Positions 8,281 through 16,592 of a stretch of DNA of 64,000 bases are shown here, piece after piece. Numbering within the stretch: the stretch's first letter is position 1; each line of letters begins with the position of its first letter. The notes beneath the pieces were generated by a model. The model saw only the letters and a program-made list of their open reading frames with translations. It did no database searches and was not told the DNA's origin. The DNA lies in contig NZ_JABEQK010000009.1 of NCBI RefSeq assembly GCF_014174275.1, forward strand, positions 62,001 through 126,000, written 5' to 3'. The position numbers and the translations under genes are program-made. This DNA is from Gluconacetobacter takamatsuzukensis (lineage in GTDB: Bacteria; Pseudomonadota; Alphaproteobacteria; Acetobacterales; Acetobacteraceae).

Positions 8281-9411
8281 ATGACGGAACCCACATCGGC
8301 GCGGATCGCCGACATCCTGCGCCAGGTCCGCGACGCGGACGGCGCGACGATCCTCGACCACGCGGCCTTGGACGCGACGATGCTGCGCGACGGCACCCTG
8401 CATGTCGCCCTGGCCACCGACCGGGCGGCGGCGGGGCGCATCCAGCCCCTGCTCCCGGCGGCCGAACAGGCGCTGCGCGCCCTGCCCGGCGTCACCGCCG
8501 CCAGCGTCATCCTCACCGCCCACCGCCCGGCATCCGCCCCCGGCACCGCGCCCGCCCCGGCGGCAGCACCCGGCGGCGGCCACCGGCCGCTCAACCTCGG
8601 CGGCCCCGGCGGCCGCCCCGCGCAGGGGCCGATCCTGCCGGAGGTCCGCACCGTCATCGCCGTGGCCTCGGGCAAGGGCGGGGTCGGCAAGTCCACCACC
8701 GCCGTCAACCTGGCCGTCGGGCTGGGGATGGAGGGCCTGCGCGTCGGCCTGCTCGATGCCGACATCCACGGCCCTTCCCTGCCGCGCATGATGGGCCTGC
8801 ACCAGCCCCCCCAGGTCCGTGAGGGCCGCATGGCCCCGCTCGAGGCCTGGGGCATCCGCGCCATGTCCATCGGCCTGCTGGTGGACGAACGCCAGGCCAT
8901 GATCTGGCGCGGCCCGATGGTCATGGGCGCGCTGGGCCAGCTCCTGGGCGACGTGGAATGGGGCGCGCTGGACGTGCTGGTGGTCGACATGCCCCCCGGC
9001 ACCGGCGACGCGCAGCTCACCCTGGCGCAGAAGGTCTCGCTGGCCGGCGCGGTCATCGTCTCCACCCCGCAGGACATCGCGCTGCTCGACGCACGGCGCG
9101 GCATCGCGATGTTCGAAAAGATGAACGTCCCCGTGCTCGGCATGGTCGAGAACATGTCCTATTTCTGCTGCCCGAATTGCGGCCACCGCACCGACCTGTT
9201 CGGCCATGGCGGCGCCCGGGCCGAGGCCGAATCCCTGGGCGTCCCCTTCCTGGGCGAAATCCCGCTGCTGGCCGACATCCGCGCCAGCGCCGACGCCGGC
9301 GCCCCCATCGTCATCTCCGCCCCCGACAGCCCCGCCGGCCAGGCCTATCGCGCCCTGGCCCACACGGTGGCGGCCACGGTCCGGCGCGCGAAGGAAAAAC
9401 AGGAAAAATAA
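8281..9411 (+). CDS. mrp: Mrp/ApbC Fe-S cluster carrier ATPase
   Basis: Cytosolic ATPase of 376 residues that carries and transfers iron-sulfur clusters to apo-proteins. An N-terminal MIP18-like DUF59 region (residues 1-80) is joined by an Ala/Pro/Gly linker to the P-loop domain. The deviant Walker A is ASGKGGVGKSTT (residues 129-140), followed by GLLDADIHGPSLPRM, the VVDMPPGTGDAQL switch and the metal-binding CCPNC (Cys297 and Cys300). GGAAGGA lies about 10 bases before the ATG. Transcribed divergently from opgC across a 223-base gap that shows no strong promoter. Several Fe-S proteins occur in the window (QueG, dicluster ferredoxin), all plausible general clients. Confidence 0.95.
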   Translation: MTEPTSARIADILRQVRDADGATILDHAALDATMLRDGTLHVALATDRAAAGRIQPLLPAAEQALRALPGVTAASVILTAHRPASAPGTAPAPAAAPGGGHRPLNLGGPGGRPAQGPILPEVRTVIAVASGKGGVGKSTTAVNLAVGLGMEGLRVGLLDADIHGPSLPRMMGLHQPPQVREGRMAPLEAWGIRAMSIGLLVDERQAMIWRGPMVMGALGQLLGDVEWGALDVLVVDMPPGTGDAQLTLAQKVSLAGAVIVSTPQDIALLDARRGIAMFEKMNVPVLGMVENMSYFCCPNCGHRTDLFGHGGARAEAESLGVPFLGEIPLLADIRASADAGAPIVISAPDSPAGQAYRALAHTVAATVRRAKEKQEK

Positions 9412-9439
9412 GGGGCCCCTCTTCCCGTCCCGCAGCCGG

Positions 9440-10393
9440 TCAGGCCCCCGCTTCCCGGTCCTGCCCGGCCTGCGCGACAATCCAGTCATGGAACAGGCGC
9501 GCCTCGGGCCGTAACGGGCGATGCGATGCCAGCACATAGCCGCGCGCGCTGGTCAGCGGGACGGGCCACGCCCTGACCAGATCCCCGGCAGCCAGCGCCG
9601 GGTCGATCAACGGCCGCCAGCCCAGGGCGATTCCCTCGTCCTGGCAGGCCGATTGCAGCAGCAGCGGATAATGGCTGAAACTGCGGAATATATTGATCCG
9701 CGCACCGCCCGTCTCTCCTCCGGCCGCCTCCATGGCCGCAAACCAGTCCTCCCAGCCGAACCAGAGCGTCTCCCGCCCCTTCAGCCGCAGCAGATGCCCG
9801 GCGCGGATATCCTCCAGCGTCTCGAAGGGGCCATGACGCTCCAGATAGCGCGGGCTGCAGATCGGATAGATCTCCTCCCGGAACAGCATCCGCCGGCTGC
9901 CCTCTGCCCCCTCCTCTCCCGCTTCCGCCAGGGCCGGCTCGAACAGGATCGACACATCCGGCTTCATGCCCCCCAGCGCCGCCTCCGACAGCGTCTGCGT
10001 GGTGACGATCTGGATCTCCACCCCGGGACACCCCTGCTCGAAATCCGCAAGCCGGGACAAAAGCCAGTTGGCGGCAAAGCCGTAATCGGTCACGACCAGG
10101 ATGTGCCGCCCCGGCCCGCCCACCGCAATCTCCTCCAGGCACCGCCGCACGCGCGCCATGCTGTCGGTCGCGGCGGCAAACAGCGCCCGGCCCGCATCCG
10201 TCAGCACAACCCCCCGATGCCCGCGCGCAAACAGCGAAACGCCGATCACGCGCTCGATCTGGGCAACCTGCTGGCTGACGCCCGGCTGCGTCATCCCCAG
10301 CTCGGCGGCAGCGGCGCTGAAACTGCCCAGGCGCCCCGCAGCCTCCAGGATCCGGAGACTGCCCAGCACATATTCCACTACATACGGTGTCAT
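9440..10393 (-). CDS. LysR-family transcriptional regulator
   Basis: A 317-residue LysR regulator. The N-terminal helix-turn-helix is GRLGSFSAAAAELGMTQPGVSQQVAQIE (key core FSAAAAELGMTQPGVSQQV, about residues 25-43) followed by the wing FARGHRGVVLTDAGR. The C-terminal effector domain covers about 92-300. It is transcribed away from the TonB receptor at 10.7 kb across an AT-rich 295-base gap that carries repeat sequences close to its own start, so it most likely controls that receptor and the TauD/MFS genes behind it. The inducer could be a sulfonate or a sulfur-starvation signal; this is inferred from neighbours. Confidence 0.9.
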   Translation of the reverse strand: MTPYVVEYVLGSLRILEAAGRLGSFSAAAAELGMTQPGVSQQVAQIERVIGVSLFARGHRGVVLTDAGRALFAAATDSMARVRRCLEEIAVGGPGRHILVVTDYGFAANWLLSRLADFEQGCPGVEIQIVTTQTLSEAALGGMKPDVSILFEPALAEAGEEGAEGSRRMLFREEIYPICSPRYLERHGPFETLEDIRAGHLLRLKGRETLWFGWEDWFAAMEAAGGETGGARINIFRSFSHYPLLLQSACQDEGIALGWRPLIDPALAAGDLVRAWPVPLTSARGYVLASHRPLRPEARLFHDWIVAQAGQDREAGA

Positions 10394-10397
10394 AATT

Positions 10398-10428
10398 TCT
10401 TATTATACGAAATATAAGATTTATACGA
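10398..10428. promoter_or_regulatory. candidate LysR operator: repeats between regulator and TonB receptor
   Basis: The octamer TTATACGA occurs twice in direct orientation, at 10403-10410 and 10421-10428, with start points 18 bases apart. Overlapping it is an inverted pair TCTTAT (10398-10403) and ATAAGA (10414-10419). The site begins 5 bases before the regulator's ATG, a common place for an autoregulatory LysR site. The rest of the 295-base gap (to 10688) is AT-rich, unlike the surrounding genes, and contains no gene-sized frame. Confidence 0.4.
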
Positions 10429-10688
10429 GGTCACAAACCAACAATCCGCATGGTTAATAGCGGAAATCGCCGCATGCCGGTTCGTACAATTCAGCCTCGG
10501 GATAACGCCATGCCAGAACCAGAAAAACCCGAAATATCCCAGACCGGAATCAAAAACAAACGCTCCCGCACGCATGAATTCTGTTGAAATAACAATAATA
10601 AATAAAGAAACAGCGGATATATCATAAAAATATACCGTGGATCCCACAAAGAATTTATTCTCTATAGTACACGGAAAGCCACGCGGTC

Positions 10689-13106
10689 ATGTCCCTTCGC
10701 AATCTCCTGAACGGCACCTTCGCGACTGCCCTCTTCATTTCAGGCAACCAGGCCGCCCACGCGGCAGCACCTGCCCCGGACGCGTCGCACGCCACCCCGC
10801 CGCGCAAGCCAGCGGCTTCCACCGCCCGCACGCGGCCCCAACCGCACCCCGGCGCCCAGGCGGCACCGCTTCACCCGGCCGCCGAGCTTCTCAATGTCAG
10901 TGTCCGGCGCGCGCATGCCTACGGCACGACCGAGACCGTGTCGGCGGAGATGCTGGCCAATGCCGTTCCGGGCACGAACCCGCAGAAAATCCTGGCCACC
11001 CTGCCGGGCGTGATGTTCCAGTCCGACGATCCGCAGGGGCTCGATACCTGGTCGACGCAATTCTACATGCACGGGTTCCTGCAGAACCAGATCGGCATGA
11101 CGCTGGACGGCATCCCCCTGGGCGACCAGGAATTCCGCTCGCTGAACGGGCTCAACACCACGGCGGCCATTTCGTCCGAGAATATCGGACATGTCGACGT
11201 CTCCGCGAGCGCCGGCGCGGAATCGGTCGCCAGCACCTCGAATCTCGGCGGATCGCTCGAATATTATTCGGCCGATCCCGACCATAAGCGCCGCCTGACG
11301 ACCGCGCAGACATTCGGCAGCAATGCCGCCTTCCACACCTTCCTCCGCGCGGACAGCGGCGATCTCAATCCCACCGGCACGCGCTTCTACCTGTCCTACA
11401 TGCGCAACGATACCGGCAAATGGAAGGGCGGCGGCAACCAGTTCGCCCAGCAGGTCAATGCCAAGTTCCTGCAACCCATCGGCAACGACAGCAAGATCTC
11501 CGCCCTCTTCGACTGGTCGGACAAGGACCTGTACAATTACCAGGACATGTCCTTCGACATGCTGCGCAACGGCGGCTACAATCTGGACAATTTCGTCGGT
11601 ACCGCCAACGGCTATGCCAATGCCTACCACCTGTCGCAATCGCTGAACGGCCTGCCGGGCGGCCGCATTCCGGCAGCCTATTCCCGCCTGTCCGACCCGT
11701 GGGACGCCTCCTATTACGACGCGATCACCGCCGAACGCGACTATCTGGGCGGCCTGAATTTCGATTTCGCCCTCAGCCGGCGGCTGCGCTGGAAATCGAC
11801 GGTCTACGGCAACGGGCAATACCGGCGCGGCGGGTGGACGACACCCTACGCCCAGTCCCCCAACGGCGCGCCGCTGGCCGAACAGATCAACGCCAGCCAC
11901 ACCCAGCGCTACGGTTTCACCTCGTCACTCACCTACACGGTCGCCCGCAACGAACTCAGCGCCGGCATCTGGTACGAGAATTTCCATACACAGATCGGCC
12001 GCTACGGAATCGCGGAACCCCTGCTCGGCCAGGGCAATCCCGTCAACACGCTGGGGTCCCTGCCCGACGGCTATCAATCCTTCTGGTTCCAGTCCTTCAA
12101 TTCCAACAGCTTCACCGGCTTCGCGCAGGATACCTATCACCCGCTGCCCAATCTCGCCCTGCATTTCGGCTTCCGGTCCCTGCTCCAGACCGTGCGGGCC
12201 GGCCAGGACGCCAATGACGAATCCTATACCGGCACCACGGGCATCGCGGCCGGCAGCATGACGACCGCCCGGGCCTTCCTGCCGCATATCAGCGCGGACT
12301 GGCATTTCCTGAACCATCACGAACTCTTCTTCGATGTTTCCGAAAATGTGAAATCCTACCCGGTCGCCGCCTACAAGCAGGGCGCCTCCCCCTTCGCCGT
12401 CACCCAAAGCCAGTTCAACCAGATCCGCGACACATTGAAGCCCGAGACGGACTGGAACTATGCGGTCGGCTACCGCTACACCGACAGGATCGTCTCCGCG
12501 TCGCTTTATGCCTACCACACCGATTTTCACAATCGCCTGCAACAGACGACCTCGGGGACGATCATCAACCCGGTCTCGACCGTCACCAATGTCGGCTCCG
12601 TCACCATGAACGGCATCGATGCCGGCCTGACGATCCACCCGACCACGGGCCTGTCGCTCTACAACAGCATCAGCTACGACCACGCGACCTATGGCGACAA
12701 CCTGACGGAAGCCGGGGTTCTCTACCACACAAGGGGCCAGCAGGTCGTCAATTACCCCCGCTTCATGTACAAGGCCAGCCTGTCCTACAGCCACGGTCCG
12801 CTGGATATGCATGTGGATACCCAATATCTGGGCACCCGTAATTTCAGCTATGTCGGCGACATGAAGGCCCCCGGATACTGGATGGAAAATCTGGGCCTGC
12901 GCTACCGTGCGGGCGATATGGGGTCCCATGCCCGCCCCCTCGCATTCCTGAAAAACCTGACTTTCTCGTTCGACATCTATAACCTCGCCGGCACACGCTA
13001 TATCGCGACGATGGGCGAGAACGGGAATCCGGTATCGGGCGATTACCAATCGTTCCTGGTCGGCGCCCCGCGCCAGTTCTTCGGCACGGTCAGGGCGGAT
13101 TTCTGA
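10689..13106 (+). CDS. TonB-dependent outer-membrane receptor
   Basis: An 805-residue outer-membrane active transporter. A signal peptide ends near NQAAHAAA (about residue 26). A Pro/Ala/His-rich linker precedes the plug, in which VSVRRAHAYGTTETVSAEML resembles a TonB-box region and QKILATLPGVMFQS, YMHGFLQNQIGMTLDGIPLG and NIGHVDVSASAGAES are plug motifs. A long aromatic-rich beta-barrel follows and ends in FFGTVRADF with the usual C-terminal Phe. It lacks an STN signalling domain. It is followed by a TauD-type dioxygenase and an MFS carrier, so a sulfonate, sulfate ester or similar ligand is likely. GGAAAG lies 11 bases before the ATG. Codon and base composition is somewhat less GC-rich than neighbours. 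Confidence 0.92.
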   Translation: MSLRNLLNGTFATALFISGNQAAHAAAPAPDASHATPPRKPAASTARTRPQPHPGAQAAPLHPAAELLNVSVRRAHAYGTTETVSAEMLANAVPGTNPQKILATLPGVMFQSDDPQGLDTWSTQFYMHGFLQNQIGMTLDGIPLGDQEFRSLNGLNTTAAISSENIGHVDVSASAGAESVASTSNLGGSLEYYSADPDHKRRLTTAQTFGSNAAFHTFLRADSGDLNPTGTRFYLSYMRNDTGKWKGGGNQFAQQVNAKFLQPIGNDSKISALFDWSDKDLYNYQDMSFDMLRNGGYNLDNFVGTANGYANAYHLSQSLNGLPGGRIPAAYSRLSDPWDASYYDAITAERDYLGGLNFDFALSRRLRWKSTVYGNGQYRRGGWTTPYAQSPNGAPLAEQINASHTQRYGFTSSLTYTVARNELSAGIWYENFHTQIGRYGIAEPLLGQGNPVNTLGSLPDGYQSFWFQSFNSNSFTGFAQDTYHPLPNLALHFGFRSLLQTVRAGQDANDESYTGTTGIAAGSMTTARAFLPHISADWHFLNHHELFFDVSENVKSYPVAAYKQGASPFAVTQSQFNQIRDTLKPETDWNYAVGYRYTDRIVSASLYAYHTDFHNRLQQTTSGTIINPVSTVTNVGSVTMNGIDAGLTIHPTTGLSLYNSISYDHATYGDNLTEAGVLYHTRGQQVVNYPRFMYKASLSYSHGPLDMHVDTQYLGTRNFSYVGDMKAPGYWMENLGLRYRAGDMGSHARPLAFLKNLTFSFDIYNLAGTRYIATMGENGNPVSGDYQSFLVGAPRQFFGTVRADF

Positions 13107-13158
13107 CGCCACGCAGCAGGCTTTCTGTTTCCGAATATCCCACGATCGGACAAGCATA

Positions 13159-14085
13159 ATGACAAAGCATGCGACCCCTCCGCAGGAGGCCCTGGATCTC
13201 ACCCCCCTGGCCGGGCGGATCGGTGCCGAGATACGCGGCCTCTCCCTCGCCCCCGGCCTCGATGCCACGATCCTGCGGGCGCTGCGCGATGCGCTGACCC
13301 GCTACAAGGTCCTGTTCTTTCGCGCCCAGCATCATGTCGACGGCACGGTCCAGCAGGATTTCAGCCGCGCATGGGGCGAACCGGTCGGCCATCCCACCGC
13401 CCCGGGCCAGAAGGACGAGTATCTTCTGGAACTCAGCGCGGCCCATGGCGGCAAGGCCAATGTGTGGCACACCGACATGACCTTCCTCAGCGACTACCCA
13501 TCGGTCTCGATCCTGCGCGCCGTCGATATCCCCCCGGTGGGGGGCGACACGGTCTGGGCCAACACCGCCTCGGCCTATGCCCATCTCCCCCCGGCGCTGC
13601 GGCGGCTGGCCGACGAGCTCTGGGCCGTCCATTCGAACGATTACGACTACAGCGTCAACCAGACCGGCTCCGACCAGGCGGTGGACGCCTATCACGCGGC
13701 GTTCGTCTCGTCGATCTTCGAGGCCGAGCACCCGCTGGTGCGCCTCCATCCGCTGTCGGGCGAAAAATCCCTCGTCCTGGGCGGCTTCTTCAAGAAATTC
13801 TCCGGATTGTCGCAGACCGAATCCCGGCACCTGTTCGACATCTTCCAGGCGCATGTCACGCGCCTGGAAAATACCGTGCGCTGGCGCTGGAACCGCGGCG
13901 ACGTGGTGATCTGGGACAATCAGAGCACCCAGCATTACGCGATCGACGATTACGGCGACTATCCGCGCGTGGTGCAGCGCATGACCCTGCGCGGCGGCCC
14001 TGCGACCGCGGTCGACGGCCGCCGCAGCCGCCAGATCCTGCCGGCCACAAACCCGGCCGGACACGCAACCGGAAACGCGGATTGA
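13159..14085 (+). CDS. TauD/TfdA-family 2-oxoglutarate Fe(II) dioxygenase
   Basis: A 308-residue oxygenase that couples decarboxylation of 2-oxoglutarate to hydroxylation of a carbon next to sulfur, releasing sulfite (TauD) or sulfate (alkylsulfatase AtsK). All metal ligands align with E. coli TauD: His104 and Asp106 in VWHTDMTF and the distal His259 in STQHYAIDDYGD; Arg274, 15 residues later, matches the 2-oxoglutarate-binding arginine. The sequence context (GGDTVWANTASAYAHLPP, RWRWNRGDVVIWDNQ) is typical. It lies 52 bases behind the TonB receptor and overlaps the MFS gene, forming a receptor-oxygenase-carrier unit. Whether the substrate is taurine, another sulfonate or a sulfate ester is not shown. 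Confidence 0.92.
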   Translation: MTKHATPPQEALDLTPLAGRIGAEIRGLSLAPGLDATILRALRDALTRYKVLFFRAQHHVDGTVQQDFSRAWGEPVGHPTAPGQKDEYLLELSAAHGGKANVWHTDMTFLSDYPSVSILRAVDIPPVGGDTVWANTASAYAHLPPALRRLADELWAVHSNDYDYSVNQTGSDQAVDAYHAAFVSSIFEAEHPLVRLHPLSGEKSLVLGGFFKKFSGLSQTESRHLFDIFQAHVTRLENTVRWRWNRGDVVIWDNQSTQHYAIDDYGDYPRVVQRMTLRGGPATAVDGRRSRQILPATNPAGHATGNAD

Positions 14086-15287
14086 CCCTGCCCCGCGCTG
14101 CCCCGCGCGGCCTCCGCACCACCGCCGACACGCAGGCACTCTCGCCGGCGCTCGGCGTGGGGCTGGGTGCGGCCACCGCCGCCGCCCATATCGGCAATAA
14201 TTTCACCACCTACCTCATCGGCGGCCTGATCGACCAGTTCGGCTTCACCCCGTTGCAGATGGGTCTCTGGAGCATGACGGAACTGCTGGCCTATGCCGCG
14301 GCCATGCTGTTCGTCGCCCCCCATGTCGCGCGCCTCAGCCCGCGCCGCCTGGTCCTGGCGGCCGGGTTCCTGGTCGCCGGCGCGCAGTTCGGCTCCGCCA
14401 TGGTCGGCAGCTTCCCGCCCCTGCTGGCCGGCCGGGCGGCCTGCGGGCTGGGCTTCGGCCTGGCCAACGCCGCCCTCAACCTCACGGCCGGGCGAACGGC
14501 CAGCCCCGCGCGCGCCATTTCCATCGGCCTCGCCGGGCAGACGATGCTCTACACCCTCATCAATCTCGGCCTGCCGATGGCCGGCGCCCGCTACGGCACC
14601 CCCGGCATGTTCGTCACCCTCGGCGCGCTGACGGTCCTGTTCACCCTCGCGGCAACGACCCTCCTGCCGGGCCGCAGCGACGCCATGCCCTGTCCGCCCA
14701 CCACCCCACTCACCACAGCCCCACTCATCGCCGGATGGCGCGGACTGGGCCGCGACGGCCTGAAAGTCCTGCTGGCCATGGCCCTGTTCAGCTTCGGCAG
14801 CCTCGCCCTCTGGCCGTTCATCGAGCGCGCCGCGCACGATATCGGGCTGTCGGCGGTGCGCTACGGCCGGGACCAGAGCCTCGCCACCCTCGCCTGCGCC
14901 GCCAGCAACACCCTCTTCGCAGCACTAGCCACCCGCCTGCCGCGCCGCACGACCATGGTCGCGGCCCTGTCCGTCTGCGGCGGCTCCTGCGCCGCCCTTA
15001 CGCTGGTCTCCAACGGGACGGCGTTCGCCCTCGCGCTGGTCGTCTTCAATGTCAGCTGGCTGGTCGCCTACCCGGTCATCCTCAGCATCGCCTACCAGGT
15101 GGACCGGAGCGGACGGCTTTCCGTGCTCTGCTCCTCGGCCTGGATCCTGAACATGGCGCTCGGCGCGCTGGTCACGGGCGCCATCGCCCAATGGCTCGGC
15201 GGCTACGTCCTTGTCGGCCCGCTGGGGTTGGTCATCTGCTGCGGCGCGCTCCCCCTTCTCTGGCCCCTGACGGCACGCCCCCGATAA
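14082..15287 (+). CDS. MFS-type transporter
   Basis: A roughly 400-residue carrier with about twelve hydrophobic segments, e.g. ATAAAHIGNNFTTYLIGGL, LLAYAAAMLFVAPHVARL, a central polar loop near DAMPCPPTTPLTTAP and a second half starting VLLAMALFSFGSLALW. Start is uncertain: TTG 14082 overlaps the dioxygenase stop (TTGA) and would give a coupled start; the GTG at about 14157 is an alternative that would shorten the N-terminus. The frame also extends upstream through the dioxygenase gene in an out-of-phase shadow. Probably imports the dioxygenase substrate or exports a product. Its 3' end is followed directly by the remnant of an unrelated gene on the other strand. Confidence 0.8.
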   Translation: MTLPRAAPRGLRTTADTQALSPALGVGLGAATAAAHIGNNFTTYLIGGLIDQFGFTPLQMGLWSMTELLAYAAAMLFVAPHVARLSPRRLVLAAGFLVAGAQFGSAMVGSFPPLLAGRAACGLGFGLANAALNLTAGRTASPARAISIGLAGQTMLYTLINLGLPMAGARYGTPGMFVTLGALTVLFTLAATTLLPGRSDAMPCPPTTPLTTAPLIAGWRGLGRDGLKVLLAMALFSFGSLALWPFIERAAHDIGLSAVRYGRDQSLATLACAASNTLFAALATRLPRRTTMVAALSVCGGSCAALTLVSNGTAFALALVVFNVSWLVAYPVILSIAYQVDRSGRLSVLCSSAWILNMALGALVTGAIAQWLGGYVLVGPLGLVICCGALPLLWPLTARPR

Positions 15288-15299
15288 AAACCCGCACCC

Positions 15300-15472
15300 G
15301 GTCGGCGTCCAGCGTCCGCGTCCCCCGGACATCATATATTCCAGCGCACCGCGCACGATCACCACGCGCAGCCCATTGGGCAGGGTATCGCGCAGCACAT
15401 CCGCCCCGGCATGCGCAGGGCCCACCCCCAGCAGGCGCCCGGCAGAAGATACCGACCGCCCCTCCCGCGCCC
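15300..15472 (-). pseudogene. remnant of an M16-family zinc peptidase N-terminus
   Basis: Read on the minus strand directly after djlA, the frame encodes GVGPAHAGADVLRDTLPNGL followed by RVVIVR. ADVLRDTLPNGLRVVIVR is the characteristic start of a mature pitrilysin/M16 (PqqL-like) peptidase after a signal peptide. It is followed by GALEYMMSGGRG, which resembles the later family segment ALEHMMFRG but misses the roughly 25 residues that should lie between; the Zn-binding H-x-x-E-H motif is absent. There is no proper start codon and no continuation, because the MFS gene follows on the other strand. Best read as a gene truncated and internally deleted when the 10-15 kb block arrived. Confidence 0.55.
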
Positions 15473-16300
15473 TCAGAGCCTCCGGTCGCGCTTGATCCGG
15501 TCCCAGGCGGCATTGATCTGCGCAATCCGCCCCGCCGCCGCATCCACCGCCGCTTCGTCGGCCCCCCGGGCCGTCATGGCGTCGGGATGATGCTCGCGCA
15601 CCAGCACCCGCCAGGCCGCGCGCACTTCGCTGTCGGTCGCATTGCGCGCCACGCCCAGCACGGCATAGGCATCGATCTCGCTGACATCGGGCCGCGCCCC
15701 GCCGGACTCGGCCCGGTCCCACGCGCCGGCACTCAGGCCGAAGGCCTGGTGCACCCGCCGCAGAAACCGGATTTCCTTCGGATGCAGCGCCTCGTCGGGC
15801 CCCAGATCGGCCCGCGCGATCATGAACAGGACGGCCAGCGCCTCTTCCAGCATCTCGGGCTTGTCGTGAAAGGCCCGCCCCAGCTCGGCGGCAAAGGCCT
15901 CGAAATCGTCGACCCGCTGCCGCGCCTGGTCGAACAGCCGGCCCACGTCGCTGGCATTCTCCGCAGGGATCTGGAACCGGCGCTTGAAGGCATCGATCTC
16001 GGCCCGGTTCACCGGCCCGTCGCATTTGGCGACCTTGGCGCACAGCACCACCATCACCAGCCCGTAGAGCTGGTCGCGCTTGCCCATCACCGATGCCAGC
16101 TTGGCCGCGACGAAGGTCGCCGCCCCGTTCGGGTCGGCATTCACCCGCGGGGCCCAGCGATCGGTCCAGCCGCCGACCGGCGTCTCCAGGATCGACCCGT
16201 TATCGGCCGCATGGCCCAGCGCCGCGCCCAGCACAGCCCCCATGGGCCCGCCGACCGCGAACCCCGCCACACCACCGAATAATTTACCCCAGATCGCCAT
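15473..16300 (-). CDS. DjlA-like protein: TerB domain plus C-terminal J domain
   Basis: A 275-residue DnaJ co-chaperone-like protein. The N-terminal WGKLFGGVAGFAVGGPMGAVLGAALGHA (key part FGGVAGFAVGGPMGAVLGA, residues 8-26) is a glycine-rich membrane-association helix as in DjlA. Residues about 70-185 form a TerB-type helical domain (VMVVLCAKVAKCDGPVNRAEI). The C-terminal J domain (210-275) holds DAYAVLGVARNATDSEVRAAWR and the essential HPD tripeptide in REHHPDAM. It would recruit and stimulate DnaK at the membrane. Downstream lies the M16 peptidase remnant; upstream a 33-base gap separates it from the small ribbon-helix-helix gene on the same strand. Confidence 0.92.
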   Translation of the reverse strand: MAIWGKLFGGVAGFAVGGPMGAVLGAALGHAADNGSILETPVGGWTDRWAPRVNADPNGAATFVAAKLASVMGKRDQLYGLVMVVLCAKVAKCDGPVNRAEIDAFKRRFQIPAENASDVGRLFDQARQRVDDFEAFAAELGRAFHDKPEMLEEALAVLFMIARADLGPDEALHPKEIRFLRRVHQAFGLSAGAWDRAESGGARPDVSEIDAYAVLGVARNATDSEVRAAWRVLVREHHPDAMTARGADEAAVDAAAGRIAQINAAWDRIKRDRRL

Positions 16301-16333
16301 TCTTCCCGCCCAGATGTCCGGACCGATTACGGT

Positions 16334-16582
16334 CTAGCACGCGGGCGGCGTCCCCCCCAAATCACCGCCCGCCTGCGCCGCATGCAACGCTGCGACCCGC
16401 AGGGCAGACGCCAGCGGCCGCGCCGGGTCGCGCGTGGTGTCGATCCCGGCGATCAGCGCCGGCAGCCCCAGCCCGCGCGCCCGCGCCATGCCCTCCAGCG
16501 CCGTCCAGAACTCGGGCTCCAGCGCCACGCTGGTCCGGTGCCCGGACAGGATCAGGCTGCGCTTGACCAGCCCCCCGCTCAT
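16334..16582 (-). CDS. ribbon-helix-helix domain protein
   Basis: An 82-residue protein of the alphaproteobacterial RHH_4 type. The pattern GLVKRSLILSGHRTSVALEP, then FWTALEGMARARGLGLPALIAGID, then SALRVAALH matches this family, which normally reads LVKRSVxxxGHxTSxxLExxFWxxLxxIA. Such proteins may bind DNA through the strand around KRSLILSGHRTSVAL. It lies 10 bases after queG on the same strand and is probably cotranscribed with the queuosine genes, though a functional link is not known. Confidence 0.85.
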   Translation of the reverse strand: MSGGLVKRSLILSGHRTSVALEPEFWTALEGMARARGLGLPALIAGIDTTRDPARPLASALRVAALHAAQAGGDLGGTPPAC

Positions 16583-16592
16583 CCGCCCTCAC

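Noticed and set aside
9411-9420. AGGGGCCCCT as a terminator after mrp
   Set aside because: It is a palindrome with no loop and no following T tract.
9440-10417. 298-codon plus frame opposite the LysR gene
   Set aside because: Shadow of the LysR gene with low-complexity Arg/Gln composition.
13159-14085. TauD homologue lacking its distal iron histidine
   Set aside because: The VVQRMTL segment first seemed to replace a His, but alignment with E. coli TauD places the ligand in TQHYA, which is present as His259.
13371-15287. 638-codon plus frame as one protein
   Set aside because: Its first 235 codons are the out-of-phase shadow of the TauD-type gene; only the part from about 14082 encodes the MFS carrier.
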